Positions 17,458-26,004 of a DNA stretch of 64,000 nt are shown in pieces. Source of the stretch: Lysinibacillus irui (lineage in GTDB: Bacteria; Bacillota; Bacilli; Bacillales_A; Planococcaceae); assembly GCF_028877475.1 (NCBI RefSeq), contig NZ_CP113527.1:1791501-1855500 (forward strand), read 5' to 3'. A model generated the notes under the pieces. It was given only the letters and a program-made list of their open reading frames with translations, searched no databases and had not been told where the DNA came from. The position numbers were made by a program, and so were the translations under genes. Every line of letters begins with the position of its first letter. The first letter of the stretch is position 1.

Positions 17458-18832
17458 GCCAGGCCTCTTTCAACAGTTCAACACCAAGCTTGATTTCTTC
17501 CATCGTTAACTTACTAAAACCTAATTGCAGCATCGGTGTCTCCTTTGCTTGTTGATGAAAAAACGGACTGGTTGGGTATACTTTAACACCGCAGGATTCT
17601 GCTTGTTCGATGAGCTGTTGCTCCGAAAGTGCAGACTTTATTTTCACCAAAACATAGAGCCCTGATTGCTCGCCTATTATCGTGACTTGCTCACCCAATT
17701 GTTGTTGTAGCTCCTGAACAAGGCGCTGCATTTTTTGTTTGTAGGTCAGGCGCATCCTTTTAATATGGCGTGTCCATTCCCCTTGTGCCATAAAATGTGC
17801 CATTGTGCGTTGATGGAGGGACGAAGCATTTTGTTCAAAATGAGCAAAGCGTTCTTTAAATGGCTGAACAAGCATATTCGGTAGCACCATATAGCTTAAT
17901 CGAACTCCTGGCAGAAACGATTTGGAGAAAGTGCCTAAATAAATTACCCGAGAAGGGTCGATCGATGCCAGTGCAGGAAATGGCTGTTGCGCATAACGAA
18001 ATTCACCATCATAATCGTCCTCTAGAATAAAGCCATCGACTTGTTGGGCCCACTGTATTAGAGTCTGTCGCTGTTGAATATTCATAGAAACACCGTACGG
18101 GAAATGATGTGACGGGGTGACATAGAGTAGACGGGATGGACTGTCAGCTAATAGGTTGAGCTGTGCACCAGACTCTGTTACCGGCAATGCCTCTATATGA
18201 AAATTATGTAATTGGAAAGCCTCTCGTGCCCCGTTGTAGCCTGGGTCCTCCAGAAGGATACTTGGGAAATGGTCTTTTAATAAAAAGCCAAGATGCAGGA
18301 GCATTTGCTGCGTGCTACTGCCAATAATGATATTTTCAATCGTTGTCGAAACGCCCCTTGCTTGTAGGAGGTATTGAACAAGCTGCTCCTTTAACAATGA
18401 ATCTCCAAACAATTCCCCATATTGATAGCATGATGAATCCAATAATACTTGATTGGCTATTTGGCGCCATGTTTTCAAAGGAAAATGTTGCTGATCAACA
18501 GCTCCTGCTCGAAAATCTACAACGATGGAGGGGAGATGGTATTTGGTCTGCGAAATAATCGGGTCTATCTGCTCCTGTAAGAAAACCTGCTCCAACGCAT
18601 TCACAAAATAGCCCTTCCGCCCCTCGCCGCGAATATAGCCTTCTGCCACAAGCTGTTCATATGCAGTTAGCGTGGTATTACGACTAACGTGTAAAGTTTC
18701 TGCTAGTTTACGAATGGATGGTAGAGAGTCGTTTGTTTTCAGTGCCCCTTGTGTAATAAGTGCTTTAATTTGCTGATAAACCTGCTTATACTTTGCCTCA
18801 TTCTCTGTTAATAAAAAGATAAAGTCGTCCAA
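17450..18832 (-). CDS. MocR-family regulator (GntR HTH plus aminotransferase domain)
   Basis: 460 residues. Residues 10-80 form a GntR winged helix (LPSIRKLAETLHVSRNTTLTAYEQLVAEGYI). The rest is a fold-type I aminotransferase domain with LEDDYDGEFRY and the PLP lysine in GTFSKSFLPGVRLSY. Start TTG 18832 is chosen over a longer frame because AAGGCGGTG lies just upstream and the extension would run into the promoter of the divergent gene. Relatives such as PdxR and GabR bind PLP and control the divergent gene, here probably the GNAT gene at 18945. Confidence 0.9.
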   Translation of the reverse strand: MDDFIFLLTENEAKYKQVYQQIKALITQGALKTNDSLPSIRKLAETLHVSRNTTLTAYEQLVAEGYIRGEGRKGYFVNALEQVFLQEQIDPIISQTKYHLPSIVVDFRAGAVDQQHFPLKTWRQIANQVLLDSSCYQYGELFGDSLLKEQLVQYLLQARGVSTTIENIIIGSSTQQMLLHLGFLLKDHFPSILLEDPGYNGAREAFQLHNFHIEALPVTESGAQLNLLADSPSRLLYVTPSHHFPYGVSMNIQQRQTLIQWAQQVDGFILEDDYDGEFRYAQQPFPALASIDPSRVIYLGTFSKSFLPGVRLSYMVLPNMLVQPFKERFAHFEQNASSLHQRTMAHFMAQGEWTRHIKRMRLTYKQKMQRLVQELQQQLGEQVTIIGEQSGLYVLVKIKSALSEQQLIEQAESCGVKVYPTSPFFHQQAKETPMLQLGFSKLTMEEIKLGVELLKEAWQP

Positions 18833-18944
18833 TTGTGCACCGCCTTGACATGTTGAAATTTTAGAAACTGTTTCTTTTGAAATGTCAGATTTTTTATTAC
18901 TATCATACAAGAACGTCAATGAAAAAGAAATGGGGAATAGAAGC

Positions 18945-19385
18945 ATGAAAATTAGTATCGTAACAAAATCAACAATAGGGGAAGTTGTACCATTATTTAA
19001 TGCCTATCGAGAATTTTATGGCCAGCCATCTGATATAACGAAGGCCGAGCAATTTATTCAAGAACGTGTGGAAAATGGGGAGTCCATTATTTTTCTCGCG
19101 TACCAGGAGCAGGAGCCAGTAGGGTTTGCGCAATTATTCCCTATTTTTTCATCTGTAGCTATGAAAAGAGCATTTATACTAAATGATTTATTTGTGGCGC
19201 AACATGCCAGGAAGCAAGGCGTCGCTCAAGCTTTAATGGAACAATGCTCCGCCTATTGCCAACAGGAAGCTGCCCGATACATGATGCTCGAAACAGCGAA
19301 AGATAATGTCAATGCCCAGAAGCTCTATGAAAAACTAGGTATGACGATTGATGAAAGTGTTTATTATTACAGTATTTACTGGTGA
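18945..19385 (+). CDS. GNAT-family N-acetyltransferase
   Basis: 146 residues. The GNAT core is clear: FILNDLFVAQHARKQGVAQALME (acetyl-CoA loop) and LETAKDNVNAQKLYEKLGM. The start ATG 18945 follows GGGGA. Upstream in-frame codons cover a likely promoter (TTGAAA, 18 bases, TATCAT). It is divergent from the MocR regulator with about 110 bases between them, the usual arrangement of a MocR target. The substrate is unknown. Confidence 0.85.
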   Translation: MKISIVTKSTIGEVVPLFNAYREFYGQPSDITKAEQFIQERVENGESIIFLAYQEQEPVGFAQLFPIFSSVAMKRAFILNDLFVAQHARKQGVAQALMEQCSAYCQQEAARYMMLETAKDNVNAQKLYEKLGMTIDESVYYYSIYW

Positions 19386-19448
19386 TATAGGGGTTGTTCA
19401 ATTAGAGTGGGGTATTCCTTATAAATGTTGGGGAAGTATTCAAAAAAT

Positions 19449-20217
19449 GCGAGGACTCCGCTCCAAAGTGAGAGAGAAGTGATCAAAGAAGCGAGGAGTC
19501 CGCTCATAAATGAGTCGGAAGTGATCAGAGAAGCGAAGGGTCCGCTCATAAATGAGTCGGAAGTGATCATAAAAGCGAGGAACCCGCTCATAAATGAGTC
19601 GGAAGTGATCAAAGAAGCGAAGGGTCCGCTCATAAATGAGTCGGAAGTGATCCAAAATGGGAGGCTACCGATCCAAAGTGAGTCGGAAGTGATCAAAGAA
19701 GCGAGGAGTCCGCTCATAAATGAATCGGAAGTGATCAAAATGGGAGGCTACCGCTCCAAAGTGAGTCGGAAGTGATCAAAGAGGCGGGGAGTCCGCTCAT
19801 AAATTGATTCAGAAGTGATCATAAAAGCGAGGAACCCGCTCATAAGGAGTCGGAAGTGATCATAAAAGCGGGGAGTCCGCTCATAAATGAGTCGGAAGTG
19901 ATCAAAGAAGCGAGGAGTCCGCTCATAAATGAGTCGGAAGTGATCATAAAAGCGAGGAACCCGCTCATAAGGAGTCGGAAGTGATCATAAAAGCGGGGAG
20001 TCCGCTCCAAAGTGAGTCGGAAGTGATCAAAGAAGCGAGGAACCCGCTCATAAGTGAGTCGGAAGTGATCATAAAAGCGGGGAGTCCGCTCATAAGTGAG
20101 TCGGAAGTGATCATAAAAGCGGGGAGTCCGCTCCGAAGAGAGAGAAGTGACCATAGAAGTGAGGTACCCGCTCCGAAGAGAGAGAAGTGATCATAAAAGT
20201 AAGGCCACCGCTCACAA
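19449..20217 (+). repeat. Tandem repeat array C, 42-bp (2 x 21) unit
   Basis: About 18 copies of a 42-bp unit made of AAGTGATCATAAAAGCG plus four bases and ACCCGCTCATAAATGAG plus four. As in array B, GATC and GCTC cores alternate every 21 bases. Many copies contain AGCGG-GGAGT-CCGCT, a small hairpin. Variants with CCAAAG in place of CATAAA recur. It lies between the convergent GNAT and methyltransferase genes. Reading frames in it lack ribosome binding sites and are rejected. Confidence 0.95.
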
Positions 20218-20294
20218 ACCTAGCAAAGCGACCCATCCAACACAATTCAAAGGAAATCCCTCCACAATAAAGTTACTTCGGCATCCCAAAAAAG

Positions 20295-20315
20295 GACCCG
20301 CTATAAAAGCGGGTT
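20295..20315 (-). terminator. Terminator of the methyltransferase gene
   Basis: ACCCGCT (20296-20302) pairs with AGCGGGT (20308-20314). On the minus strand CCTTTTTT follows. The arms and loop (CCGCT, ATAAAAGCGGG) have the same words as array C, which ends 75 bases away. Confidence 0.85.
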
Positions 20316-20322
20316 CTTTTGT

Positions 20323-21015
20323 TTAGGCTTGGCTCATCCATCCTGCGAAAAGGCCGGAGGAGAAAAAGCGGGTAATATGTGTGAATCCGGCTTCTTGTAG
20401 TAGTTGCTCGATTTCTTGAGCGGAAATGAAGGAAATATTCATGATGATTTTGCCCATACTTTCTACCTTTTCTTTTTTGTAACCTGCCTCTAAAAAGAAG
20501 CTTTGCCATATTTTGATGCGATCTTGTAGTTCTTCACTTTCACGTTCACCGTAGGCACAGGCGAGGACAAAGGGTTTTCCTGGTTTTAATCGGGTGTGTA
20601 TGTTTTTTAGTAGGTTCAGTTTTTCCTGTCGATCTTCTATAAAATGAAGGACGAGGATACAACTGGCCGCATCGAATTTCGACGTATTGGATGGCAGGTT
20701 GTCAATGGTTCCTTGTAATAATTGGACACGGTCTTCGAGTCCGAGTTGTGCGGCTTTATGTTGCGCGATTTGAAGCATTTCCTCAGCTGGATCAATCCCT
20801 GTAAATGTCCAATGAGGGTTTGTAGGTCCCCAAGCTGAAAGCTCATTGCCACCGCCAGCTCCTATGACAAGCAGGGATGCTTCTTGTTCACCTAGCTGAG
20901 CACGGAAGTAGGCTTGTGTCACGGCAAATAATGTGTCATAGGCAGGTACCGAAATACGAGTGCTTTGCTCATAGGTTTGTGCCTTCTCCAATAAATGTGT
21001 CGATAATTTATTCAT
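20323..21015 (-). CDS. Class I SAM-dependent methyltransferase
   Basis: 230 residues. Motif I is LLVIGAGGGNELSAW (about 50), motif II contains FTGIDPAEEML, and the post-I region has LEDRVQLLQGTIDNLP followed by FDAASCILVLHFI. The C-terminal part (ISAQEIEQLLQEAGF) matches small-molecule methyltransferases. The start is ATG 21015: the upstream in-frame TTG (21030) overlaps the GGAGG site that serves this ATG. The substrate is unknown. Confidence 0.9.
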   Translation of the reverse strand: MNKLSTHLLEKAQTYEQSTRISVPAYDTLFAVTQAYFRAQLGEQEASLLVIGAGGGNELSAWGPTNPHWTFTGIDPAEEMLQIAQHKAAQLGLEDRVQLLQGTIDNLPSNTSKFDAASCILVLHFIEDRQEKLNLLKNIHTRLKPGKPFVLACAYGERESEELQDRIKIWQSFFLEAGYKKEKVESMGKIIMNISFISAQEIEQLLQEAGFTHITRFFSSGLFAGWMSQA

Positions 21016-21198
21016 CGTTATGGCCTCCAATGTTTATTGTATATATTATAGATCTTTATTATCCGTAATTGAGTATAACTGAAAATGAGCAAAAGAACAA
21101 AAGGGAAGGCTTCTTTAATGAATAACTTTATGAGTAATATTAGATTGAAAATAATGGGATTTTATCCTATCCTTGTAGTAGACAGGGGGAGAAATCAT

Positions 21199-21804
21199 AT
21201 GATTTTCGAAAACTTGATTAGTGCAATTCTACAAGTGATGTTGTTTTCCATTATTCCATTTATTTGGTGGTTTTGCACAGCGAAAAAGAAACAGTCCTTT
21301 CTTACGTGGCTAGGATTGCGAAAGCCTATTATTGAGAATAAGAGAAGGTACGCCATGTTCTTTGTCCTATCCATTGTTGTGTTACTAGTGCCTAACTCTG
21401 CGCTCGTCTATTTTTATATTGATAGCTCTTTGCTAGCGCCCAATCAATTTGCTGGACTTGGATTTGCAGCGGTCATACCAGCACTTTTATACGCCGTAAT
21501 TCAAACTGCTCTGTCAGAGGAGCTATTGTTCCGTGGCTTTTTATTAAAAAGGCTAGCTAATTCGTTTGGTTTTCATGCTGGGAATATAGTTCAAAGCATC
21601 GTTTTTGGTAGTGTTCATGGGGCTATGCTTTGGTCGGTGCTTCCTGTCCATATTATTCTGCTAGTAGTAGGATGTACAGGACTCGCGGGCTATGTGATGG
21701 GGTTGATGAATGAACGGCTAGCTGGAGGCTCCATCGTAGCTAGCTGGACGATTCATGCTATTGGGAATCTATTAGCGGCAGGCTTCTTTATGTTCCTATT
21801 TTGA
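21199..21804 (+). CDS. CPBP-family intramembrane metalloprotease
   Basis: 201 residues with about six membrane segments. The Abi/CPBP motifs are present: EELLFRG (EExxxR, about 106), FGSVHGA and a C-terminal histidine in SWTIHAIGN. Such proteins cleave membrane substrates or mediate bacteriocin self-immunity. The start ATG 21199 follows AGGGGGAGA. Codons upstream in the same frame lack a binding site. It leads a small cluster with the next three genes. Confidence 0.88.
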   Translation: MIFENLISAILQVMLFSIIPFIWWFCTAKKKQSFLTWLGLRKPIIENKRRYAMFFVLSIVVLLVPNSALVYFYIDSSLLAPNQFAGLGFAAVIPALLYAVIQTALSEELLFRGFLLKRLANSFGFHAGNIVQSIVFGSVHGAMLWSVLPVHIILLVVGCTGLAGYVMGLMNERLAGGSIVASWTIHAIGNLLAAGFFMFLF

Positions 21805-21875
21805 CTTATTTGCATTTCTTGGCTGTCACTTGCATAATAGGCAGAGAAGAAAATGTCGTGAAGGGACGTGCAAAT

Positions 21876-22061
21876 ATGACAGAGTGGCCGAAGGGTGTTG
21901 CAAAACCAGCAATTCGTGCCTTACAAGCAGCAGGCTATACAGAATGGCAGCAGCTAGATAAAGTCGACCTTTCAACGTTAGCTCATTTACATGGGATGGG
22001 GCCGAAAGCATTAGCTGCGATTGAGGCGGCACTAAAGGAAAGTAGGGGATCGCGTGAATAA
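21876..22061 (+). CDS. Small helix-hairpin-helix DNA-binding-like protein
   Basis: 61 residues. It has the pattern of the RNA polymerase alpha C-terminal/HhH fold: PAIRALQAAGYTEWQQLDKVDLSTLAHLHGMGPKAL, with the hairpin LHGMGPKA. Family members are small stand-alone HhH proteins annotated as DNA-binding. The start ATG 21876 follows GAAGGGA. An upstream extension would overlap the protease gene and lacks a binding site. Confidence 0.85.
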   Translation: MTEWPKGVAKPAIRALQAAGYTEWQQLDKVDLSTLAHLHGMGPKALAAIEAALKESRGSRE

Positions 22062-22221
22062 GCTAACGTTATTTTTGTTGGCAATGGTGGTCTATTATGT
22101 AGTCGTTGTATTCCTTATTAGCAAGCTGTTTATTATTCCTATCATGAAAGTGATGGCTCTTATCTTTTTTGTGGGGGCTGGCTTTATTTTTTCTCGGAAA
22201 ATGCGCAAGAAATTACAGTAG
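22054..22221 (+). CDS. Small two-helix membrane protein
   Basis: 55 residues starting at GTG 22054, with AGGGGA upstream and an eight-base overlap with the end of the HhH gene. Two hydrophobic helices (LTLFLLAMVVYYVVVVFL; VMALIFFVGAGFIF) are followed by a basic tail (SRKMRKKLQ). The stop lies one base before the AGGAGG of the next gene. The tight packing supports a real gene of the cluster. The function is unknown. Confidence 0.75.
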   Translation: MNKLTLFLLAMVVYYVVVVFLISKLFIIPIMKVMALIFFVGAGFIFSRKMRKKLQ

Positions 22222-22229
22222 GAGGTCTT

Positions 22230-22883
22230 ATGAAAATAGCTAAACTAACATTGTTTTATCTAGTGATTATTGTTTTAGCGATCACTTTGTCATTAGCTGG
22301 TGTGCGCTTATCTATCTCACTCGGGCTATTTGCTTTGATTGCAATGGCAATGATTTACCGTCATATACATATTTTATATCGAACAAATAATATGGAGCAG
22401 GTGGATAAATGGGTGAAAAATCATAGAAAGGAACCTATCTTTGCTGCGCTCTATGCATCTGCTTATGGGACGAAACAGGAACAGCTTGATGCCATCGATG
22501 TCATCATCCATCATTATAAGCAACCAGCTATTAAATATAATTATCTATTTATTAAGGCGATCATGGAGGACAATTTGGGTGCCGCAAAAGTAGCAGCAGC
22601 GAAAATAGAGAAGGAGCCTTTAACAAGCTATGCCCAATGCTATATTGCTGCTCTTGAAGGGCGAACAGCCGATATGAGAAGTGATCAATTAACACAGCCT
22701 TGGATGCAACCTGCTGTGGAAGCGGTCTATGCCTACACAATAAATGATCGTGCAAAGTTTCGCCAATTGGCCGATGCTAGTATTGATCAGGCACGTGGCA
22801 TACAGAAATATGGCTTACTACATAATTTTAAACATATGGAAGAAGAATGGGTGAATGAAGGCATAATTCCAAGGGCTACTTGA
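22230..22883 (+). CDS. Membrane-anchored helical protein, unknown function
   Basis: 217 residues. Two N-terminal transmembrane helices (about 5-42) are followed by a cytoplasmic alpha-helical domain with repeat-like helices (EPIFAALYASAYGTKQEQLDAI, IKYNYLFIKAIMEDNLGAAKVAA) reminiscent of TPR-like scaffolds. AGGAGG precedes the ATG. It is the last gene of the CPBP/HhH cluster. No family is recognised. Confidence 0.8.
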   Translation: MKIAKLTLFYLVIIVLAITLSLAGVRLSISLGLFALIAMAMIYRHIHILYRTNNMEQVDKWVKNHRKEPIFAALYASAYGTKQEQLDAIDVIIHHYKQPAIKYNYLFIKAIMEDNLGAAKVAAAKIEKEPLTSYAQCYIAALEGRTADMRSDQLTQPWMQPAVEAVYAYTINDRAKFRQLADASIDQARGIQKYGLLHNFKHMEEEWVNEGIIPRAT

Positions 22884-22957
22884 TGACGGTATCGGGTAGC
22901 CTGTTTTTGTGTCAGGAACCACCATGAATAATAAATAGTTCGATGAGGTGAAAATGT

Positions 22958-23944
22958 TTGTCTAAAATGGATCATATGATGCAGATTTTATGGATGTTGA
23001 ATTCAGGCAGGAAAATAACCGCGAAAGAAATAGCTGAAAAATTAGAGATGAATATCAGATCCGTTTACCGCTATATTAATTCACTCTCTGCCAGTGGTGT
23101 GCCGATTATAGCTGAAACAGGTCATCATGGGGGATATACCCTGTTGAATAATTTTATTAAAAGCCCTCTTATTTTTGATGTTGATGAGAAAGCGGCATTA
23201 CTTCATGCTGCTATCTTTGCAAAAGAAGCTGGCTACTTTTTAGAGGAAGCGTTAAATAGTGCAACAACAAAACTTACGATGCATTCAAATCAAGAGCAGG
23301 AAAAAATGATTCAGCAACATTTACAAGGTTTCGAGATAATTGGTCCCGTTGAATCTTCATTGGAGCCGCTATTAAAAAAATTAGAAGACAGTATAGTGAA
23401 CGAAACATCGATTAAAATGGAATACCATACAAATAATGAAAAACAACCTAAACATAGGATGATTAATCCATATGGTTTGGTTTATTGGAATCAAAACTGG
23501 TATGTTGTTGCATTTTGTCATGTAAGAAATGAAATTCGTAATTTTAAAGTTGGCCGAATTACTAGTCTTCATCAAACAGTCATACCCTTTCAACGACCAC
23601 AAGCGTTCTCGGCCAGTGATTTTTTTATGAAAAGTCTTCTTCCACAAGCAGAAGACAAACGGAACCATGTGTCTTTCATCATTTGTGGAAAGACAAGTGC
23701 GGTGGATGCTATCTGTCAGCATTGGTTTTTAAGGTATCACCTCGAAGAACGCACCTCGAAGAAAGCGATATTTTTATTAGATGAAGAAGCGTTACATACA
23801 TATGTACCTAATTTACTATTCCCCTATGGAAAATCGATCCAAGTAATAGAACCGATAAGTCTAAAGCAAAAAATGATTGACGTTCTAAAGGAGCTGATAG
23901 ATTTTTATGAAAACGAAAACTTTACTGACGGAGAATGTCAGTAA
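22958..23944 (+). CDS. YafY-type transcriptional regulator (HTH plus WYL)
   Basis: 328 residues. An N-terminal winged helix (KITAKEIAEKLEMNIRSVYRYINSL, about 18-45) is followed by a helical linker and a WYL domain (about 140-230) with MINPYGLVYWNQNWYVVAFCHVRNEIRNFKVGRI. A WCX-like C-terminal part follows. WYL domains sense ligands, often nucleic-acid related. Start TTG 22958 follows GAGGTG. The DJ-1/PfpI gene 50 bases downstream, in the same direction, is the probable target. Confidence 0.9.
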   Translation: MSKMDHMMQILWMLNSGRKITAKEIAEKLEMNIRSVYRYINSLSASGVPIIAETGHHGGYTLLNNFIKSPLIFDVDEKAALLHAAIFAKEAGYFLEEALNSATTKLTMHSNQEQEKMIQQHLQGFEIIGPVESSLEPLLKKLEDSIVNETSIKMEYHTNNEKQPKHRMINPYGLVYWNQNWYVVAFCHVRNEIRNFKVGRITSLHQTVIPFQRPQAFSASDFFMKSLLPQAEDKRNHVSFIICGKTSAVDAICQHWFLRYHLEERTSKKAIFLLDEEALHTYVPNLLFPYGKSIQVIEPISLKQKMIDVLKELIDFYENENFTDGECQ

Positions 23945-23953
23945 AGTTTTTTT
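23918..23953 (+). terminator. Intrinsic terminator overlapping the regulator's 3' end
   Basis: A 12-bp stem, AACTTTACTGAC (23918-23929) with GTCAGTAAAGTT (23937-23948), is followed by TTTTTA. The left arm is coding sequence. Confidence 0.88.
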
Positions 23954-23993
23954 ATACTTAGCATAGTTTCATTCAATAGAAGGAGTGTTTAGT

Positions 23994-24623
23994 ATGCAAA
24001 CAAGAAAAGTATATCTTTATGTTTTTGATACGATGGCAGATTGGGAGATCGGGTATTTGATGGCGGAATTAAATTCAGGTAGGTATTTTAAAAAGGGGTT
24101 AGAGCCTTTAGAGGTGATGACGATAGGAATTGATAGAAGTCCTGTTACGACAATGGGAGGCATCACGATACTCCCGACTATTACTATTGCTGAATGTCAC
24201 TTGAATCGCATGGATCTCTTGATACTTCCTGGAGGTAATACATGGCTAGAGTCTATTCATGATCCTATGTTGCACATGGTTTCAAAAGCGTTGAATGAGG
24301 AAGTTTTTGTAGCTGCAATTTGTGGTGCAACGATCGGTCTCGCAAAGGCTGGTTTGCTTGATACAAGACAACATACGAGTAACGATCTCGAATACTTGAA
24401 GATGCTTTGTCCACAATATATCGGGGATGAACATTTTAACCAGGAGCCAGCCGTAACGGAAAGGAACTTAGTAACGGCATCGGGAATTGCTCCGTTGGAA
24501 TTTGCCTACCATGTTTTGAGGCAACTTGATGTTTTTACAACGGAAACCTTACACGCTTGGTATAAGCTTTATGAAACGAGGGAGAAAACATACTTTTATG
24601 AACTAATGACATCCATTGAATAA
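23994..24623 (+). CDS. DJ-1/PfpI-family glutamine amidotransferase-like protein
   Basis: 209 residues. The nucleophile elbow AAICGATIGLA carries the reactive cysteine (about 107), with LPGGNTW before it and a glutamate near the N-terminus, as in the DJ-1 superfamily. Start ATG 23994 is eight bases after AAGGAG. Relatives include proteases, chaperones and glyoxalases, and the activity is not decided. The WYL regulator directly upstream likely controls it. Confidence 0.9.
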   Translation: MQTRKVYLYVFDTMADWEIGYLMAELNSGRYFKKGLEPLEVMTIGIDRSPVTTMGGITILPTITIAECHLNRMDLLILPGGNTWLESIHDPMLHMVSKALNEEVFVAAICGATIGLAKAGLLDTRQHTSNDLEYLKMLCPQYIGDEHFNQEPAVTERNLVTASGIAPLEFAYHVLRQLDVFTTETLHAWYKLYETREKTYFYELMTSIE

Positions 24624-24638
24624 CGACTAGTTGAAGAG

Positions 24639-24666
24639 GAGCATGTTATTTTTTGAAAACATGCTC
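24639..24666. terminator. Convergent terminator
   Basis: GAGCATGTT (24639-24647) pairs with AACATGCTC (24658-24666). T and A tracts in the loop and flanks let it serve both converging genes. Confidence 0.7.
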
Positions 24667-24667
24667 T

Positions 24668-25159
24668 CTATTTATCTAGCAAAAAGCCTCGTAAGATCCC
24701 TGCAATAAAGATCCCGCTTAATAACAATAAAAATAGGTAAGCATGCCACTGCTGTAAAATTCGTTCGTGTCCCAATGCCACCATTAGGTCATTGAAAAGG
24801 GAATAGGTAAAATACAATAAAATACTATTTTTTATGAGACAAAAAGTGATGATACCATTTTGCCGTTGTTGATGTGACAGCGGCGCTTTCTTTTTCCGCA
24901 TAACGGGATAAGCAGCTTTCATTTCTAAATAATGTAAAAGTAAAAACAGCATCAGTGCGATAAAGGGTAAATAAAAAATAGCAATTTTTGGTCCGAACTG
25001 GGCTTGCTCACTTGTAAAGCTTTGTAATACAGGGATTGTTGCAGGAAGCTTATGATATTGGATCAATGTAGCCGTAATCCCCGCTATAAAAATAGTAGTC
25101 ACCATGATTGTCAGCTGGTGACAAAAGCGTGGTGTTGGTGTTTTTTGTTGTGTGTGCAT
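24668..25159 (-). CDS. DUF1648-like integral membrane protein
   Basis: 163 residues with four hydrophobic helices. The N-terminal half has the DUF1648 layout: helix, then LPATIPVLQSF...FGPKIAIF, then a second helix (FLPFIALMLFLLL region). The function of such proteins is mostly unknown; SdpI-type members confer toxin immunity, but nothing here shows this. GGGGGG precedes the ATG on the minus strand. Confidence 0.75.
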   Translation of the reverse strand: MHTQQKTPTPRFCHQLTIMVTTIFIAGITATLIQYHKLPATIPVLQSFTSEQAQFGPKIAIFYLPFIALMLFLLLHYLEMKAAYPVMRKKKAPLSHQQRQNGIITFCLIKNSILLYFTYSLFNDLMVALGHERILQQWHAYLFLLLLSGIFIAGILRGFLLDK

Positions 25160-25251
25160 CCGTGCCCCCCATTTCCAACGTCATTCAAAATAACAATCTG
25201 TTATACTGTATCATAGAATGATTGCTTATGGGTTAGAGAAAGAAGGATACT

Positions 25252-25992
25252 ATGGAATACTTGTTGTTTTTACTAATTGGCATCATCGGGAATATCATTG
25301 GAACATTAGTTGGTGGCGGCGGTTTAATTACATTACCAACGATGATGCTCATGGGAGTTCCCGTTCATTCAGCAATTGGCGCTAATAAAGTGTCCAATAT
25401 GGTGAGTGCCTTTTCAAGTTTTTATTCAATTTACAAACGAAAAGAATTGGCTTGGATAGAAATGCGTTCGGTCTTACTTGTATCCCTAGTAGGAGGTACA
25501 CTTGGTGGACTTTTTGCTTCGTTAATGAGTAGTCAAACTTTAACGCTCATCGCCATTATTTTATTAGGCTTTGCTCTGATTATGTCCTTTATGGGTGGTG
25601 CTGATTTTGGTGAAAAAGAGCGCTTTACAATGAATCGAAAAAATGGTCCAATTCTTCTTGGAGTTGGTTTTTATGATGGGATGTTTGGCCCAGGGAGTAG
25701 CACATTGGCCCTTTATACATATGCACATGAGAAGATTTCCTATATCAAAGCGGTAGGTCTTTCACGGGTGGGCGTTTTTGCCATGTGTTCTGGAGCAGCG
25801 ATTACGTATATTGCTACAGGAAAAATAGAGTGGCCGTTAACACTTATTTTAATGGTCGGCTCTACAATAGGTGCACAAATTGGGATTGTCCTTGCAAGAA
25901 AAGTTAAAGCCAATCAAGTGAAGCTTTTATTGCGTATCGTTACGATTGTGCTGATCGTCCAGCTTGTCTATGATTTTATCCACCAGCTATAG
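25252..25992 (+). CDS. TauE/SafE-family anion exporter
   Basis: 246 residues with eight hydrophobic helices in two repeats. The first holds GTLVGGGGLITLPTMMLMGVP and the second GFYDGMFGPGSSTLALY, both family signatures. Members export sulfite, sulfoacetate or related anions. AAGAAGGA precedes the ATG. It is 12 bases from the nuclease gene downstream and probably cotranscribed. Confidence 0.9.
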   Translation: MEYLLFLLIGIIGNIIGTLVGGGGLITLPTMMLMGVPVHSAIGANKVSNMVSAFSSFYSIYKRKELAWIEMRSVLLVSLVGGTLGGLFASLMSSQTLTLIAIILLGFALIMSFMGGADFGEKERFTMNRKNGPILLGVGFYDGMFGPGSSTLALYTYAHEKISYIKAVGLSRVGVFAMCSGAAITYIATGKIEWPLTLILMVGSTIGAQIGIVLARKVKANQVKLLLRIVTIVLIVQLVYDFIHQL

Positions 25993-26004
25993 GAGGCGAT
26001 AGTC

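Noticed and set aside
19449..20217. Possible CRISPR array (regular 42-bp period)
   Set aside because: There are no unique spacers, both halves of the unit repeat, and no cas genes are present. The Cas4-like nuclease at 26005 is a common stand-alone type.
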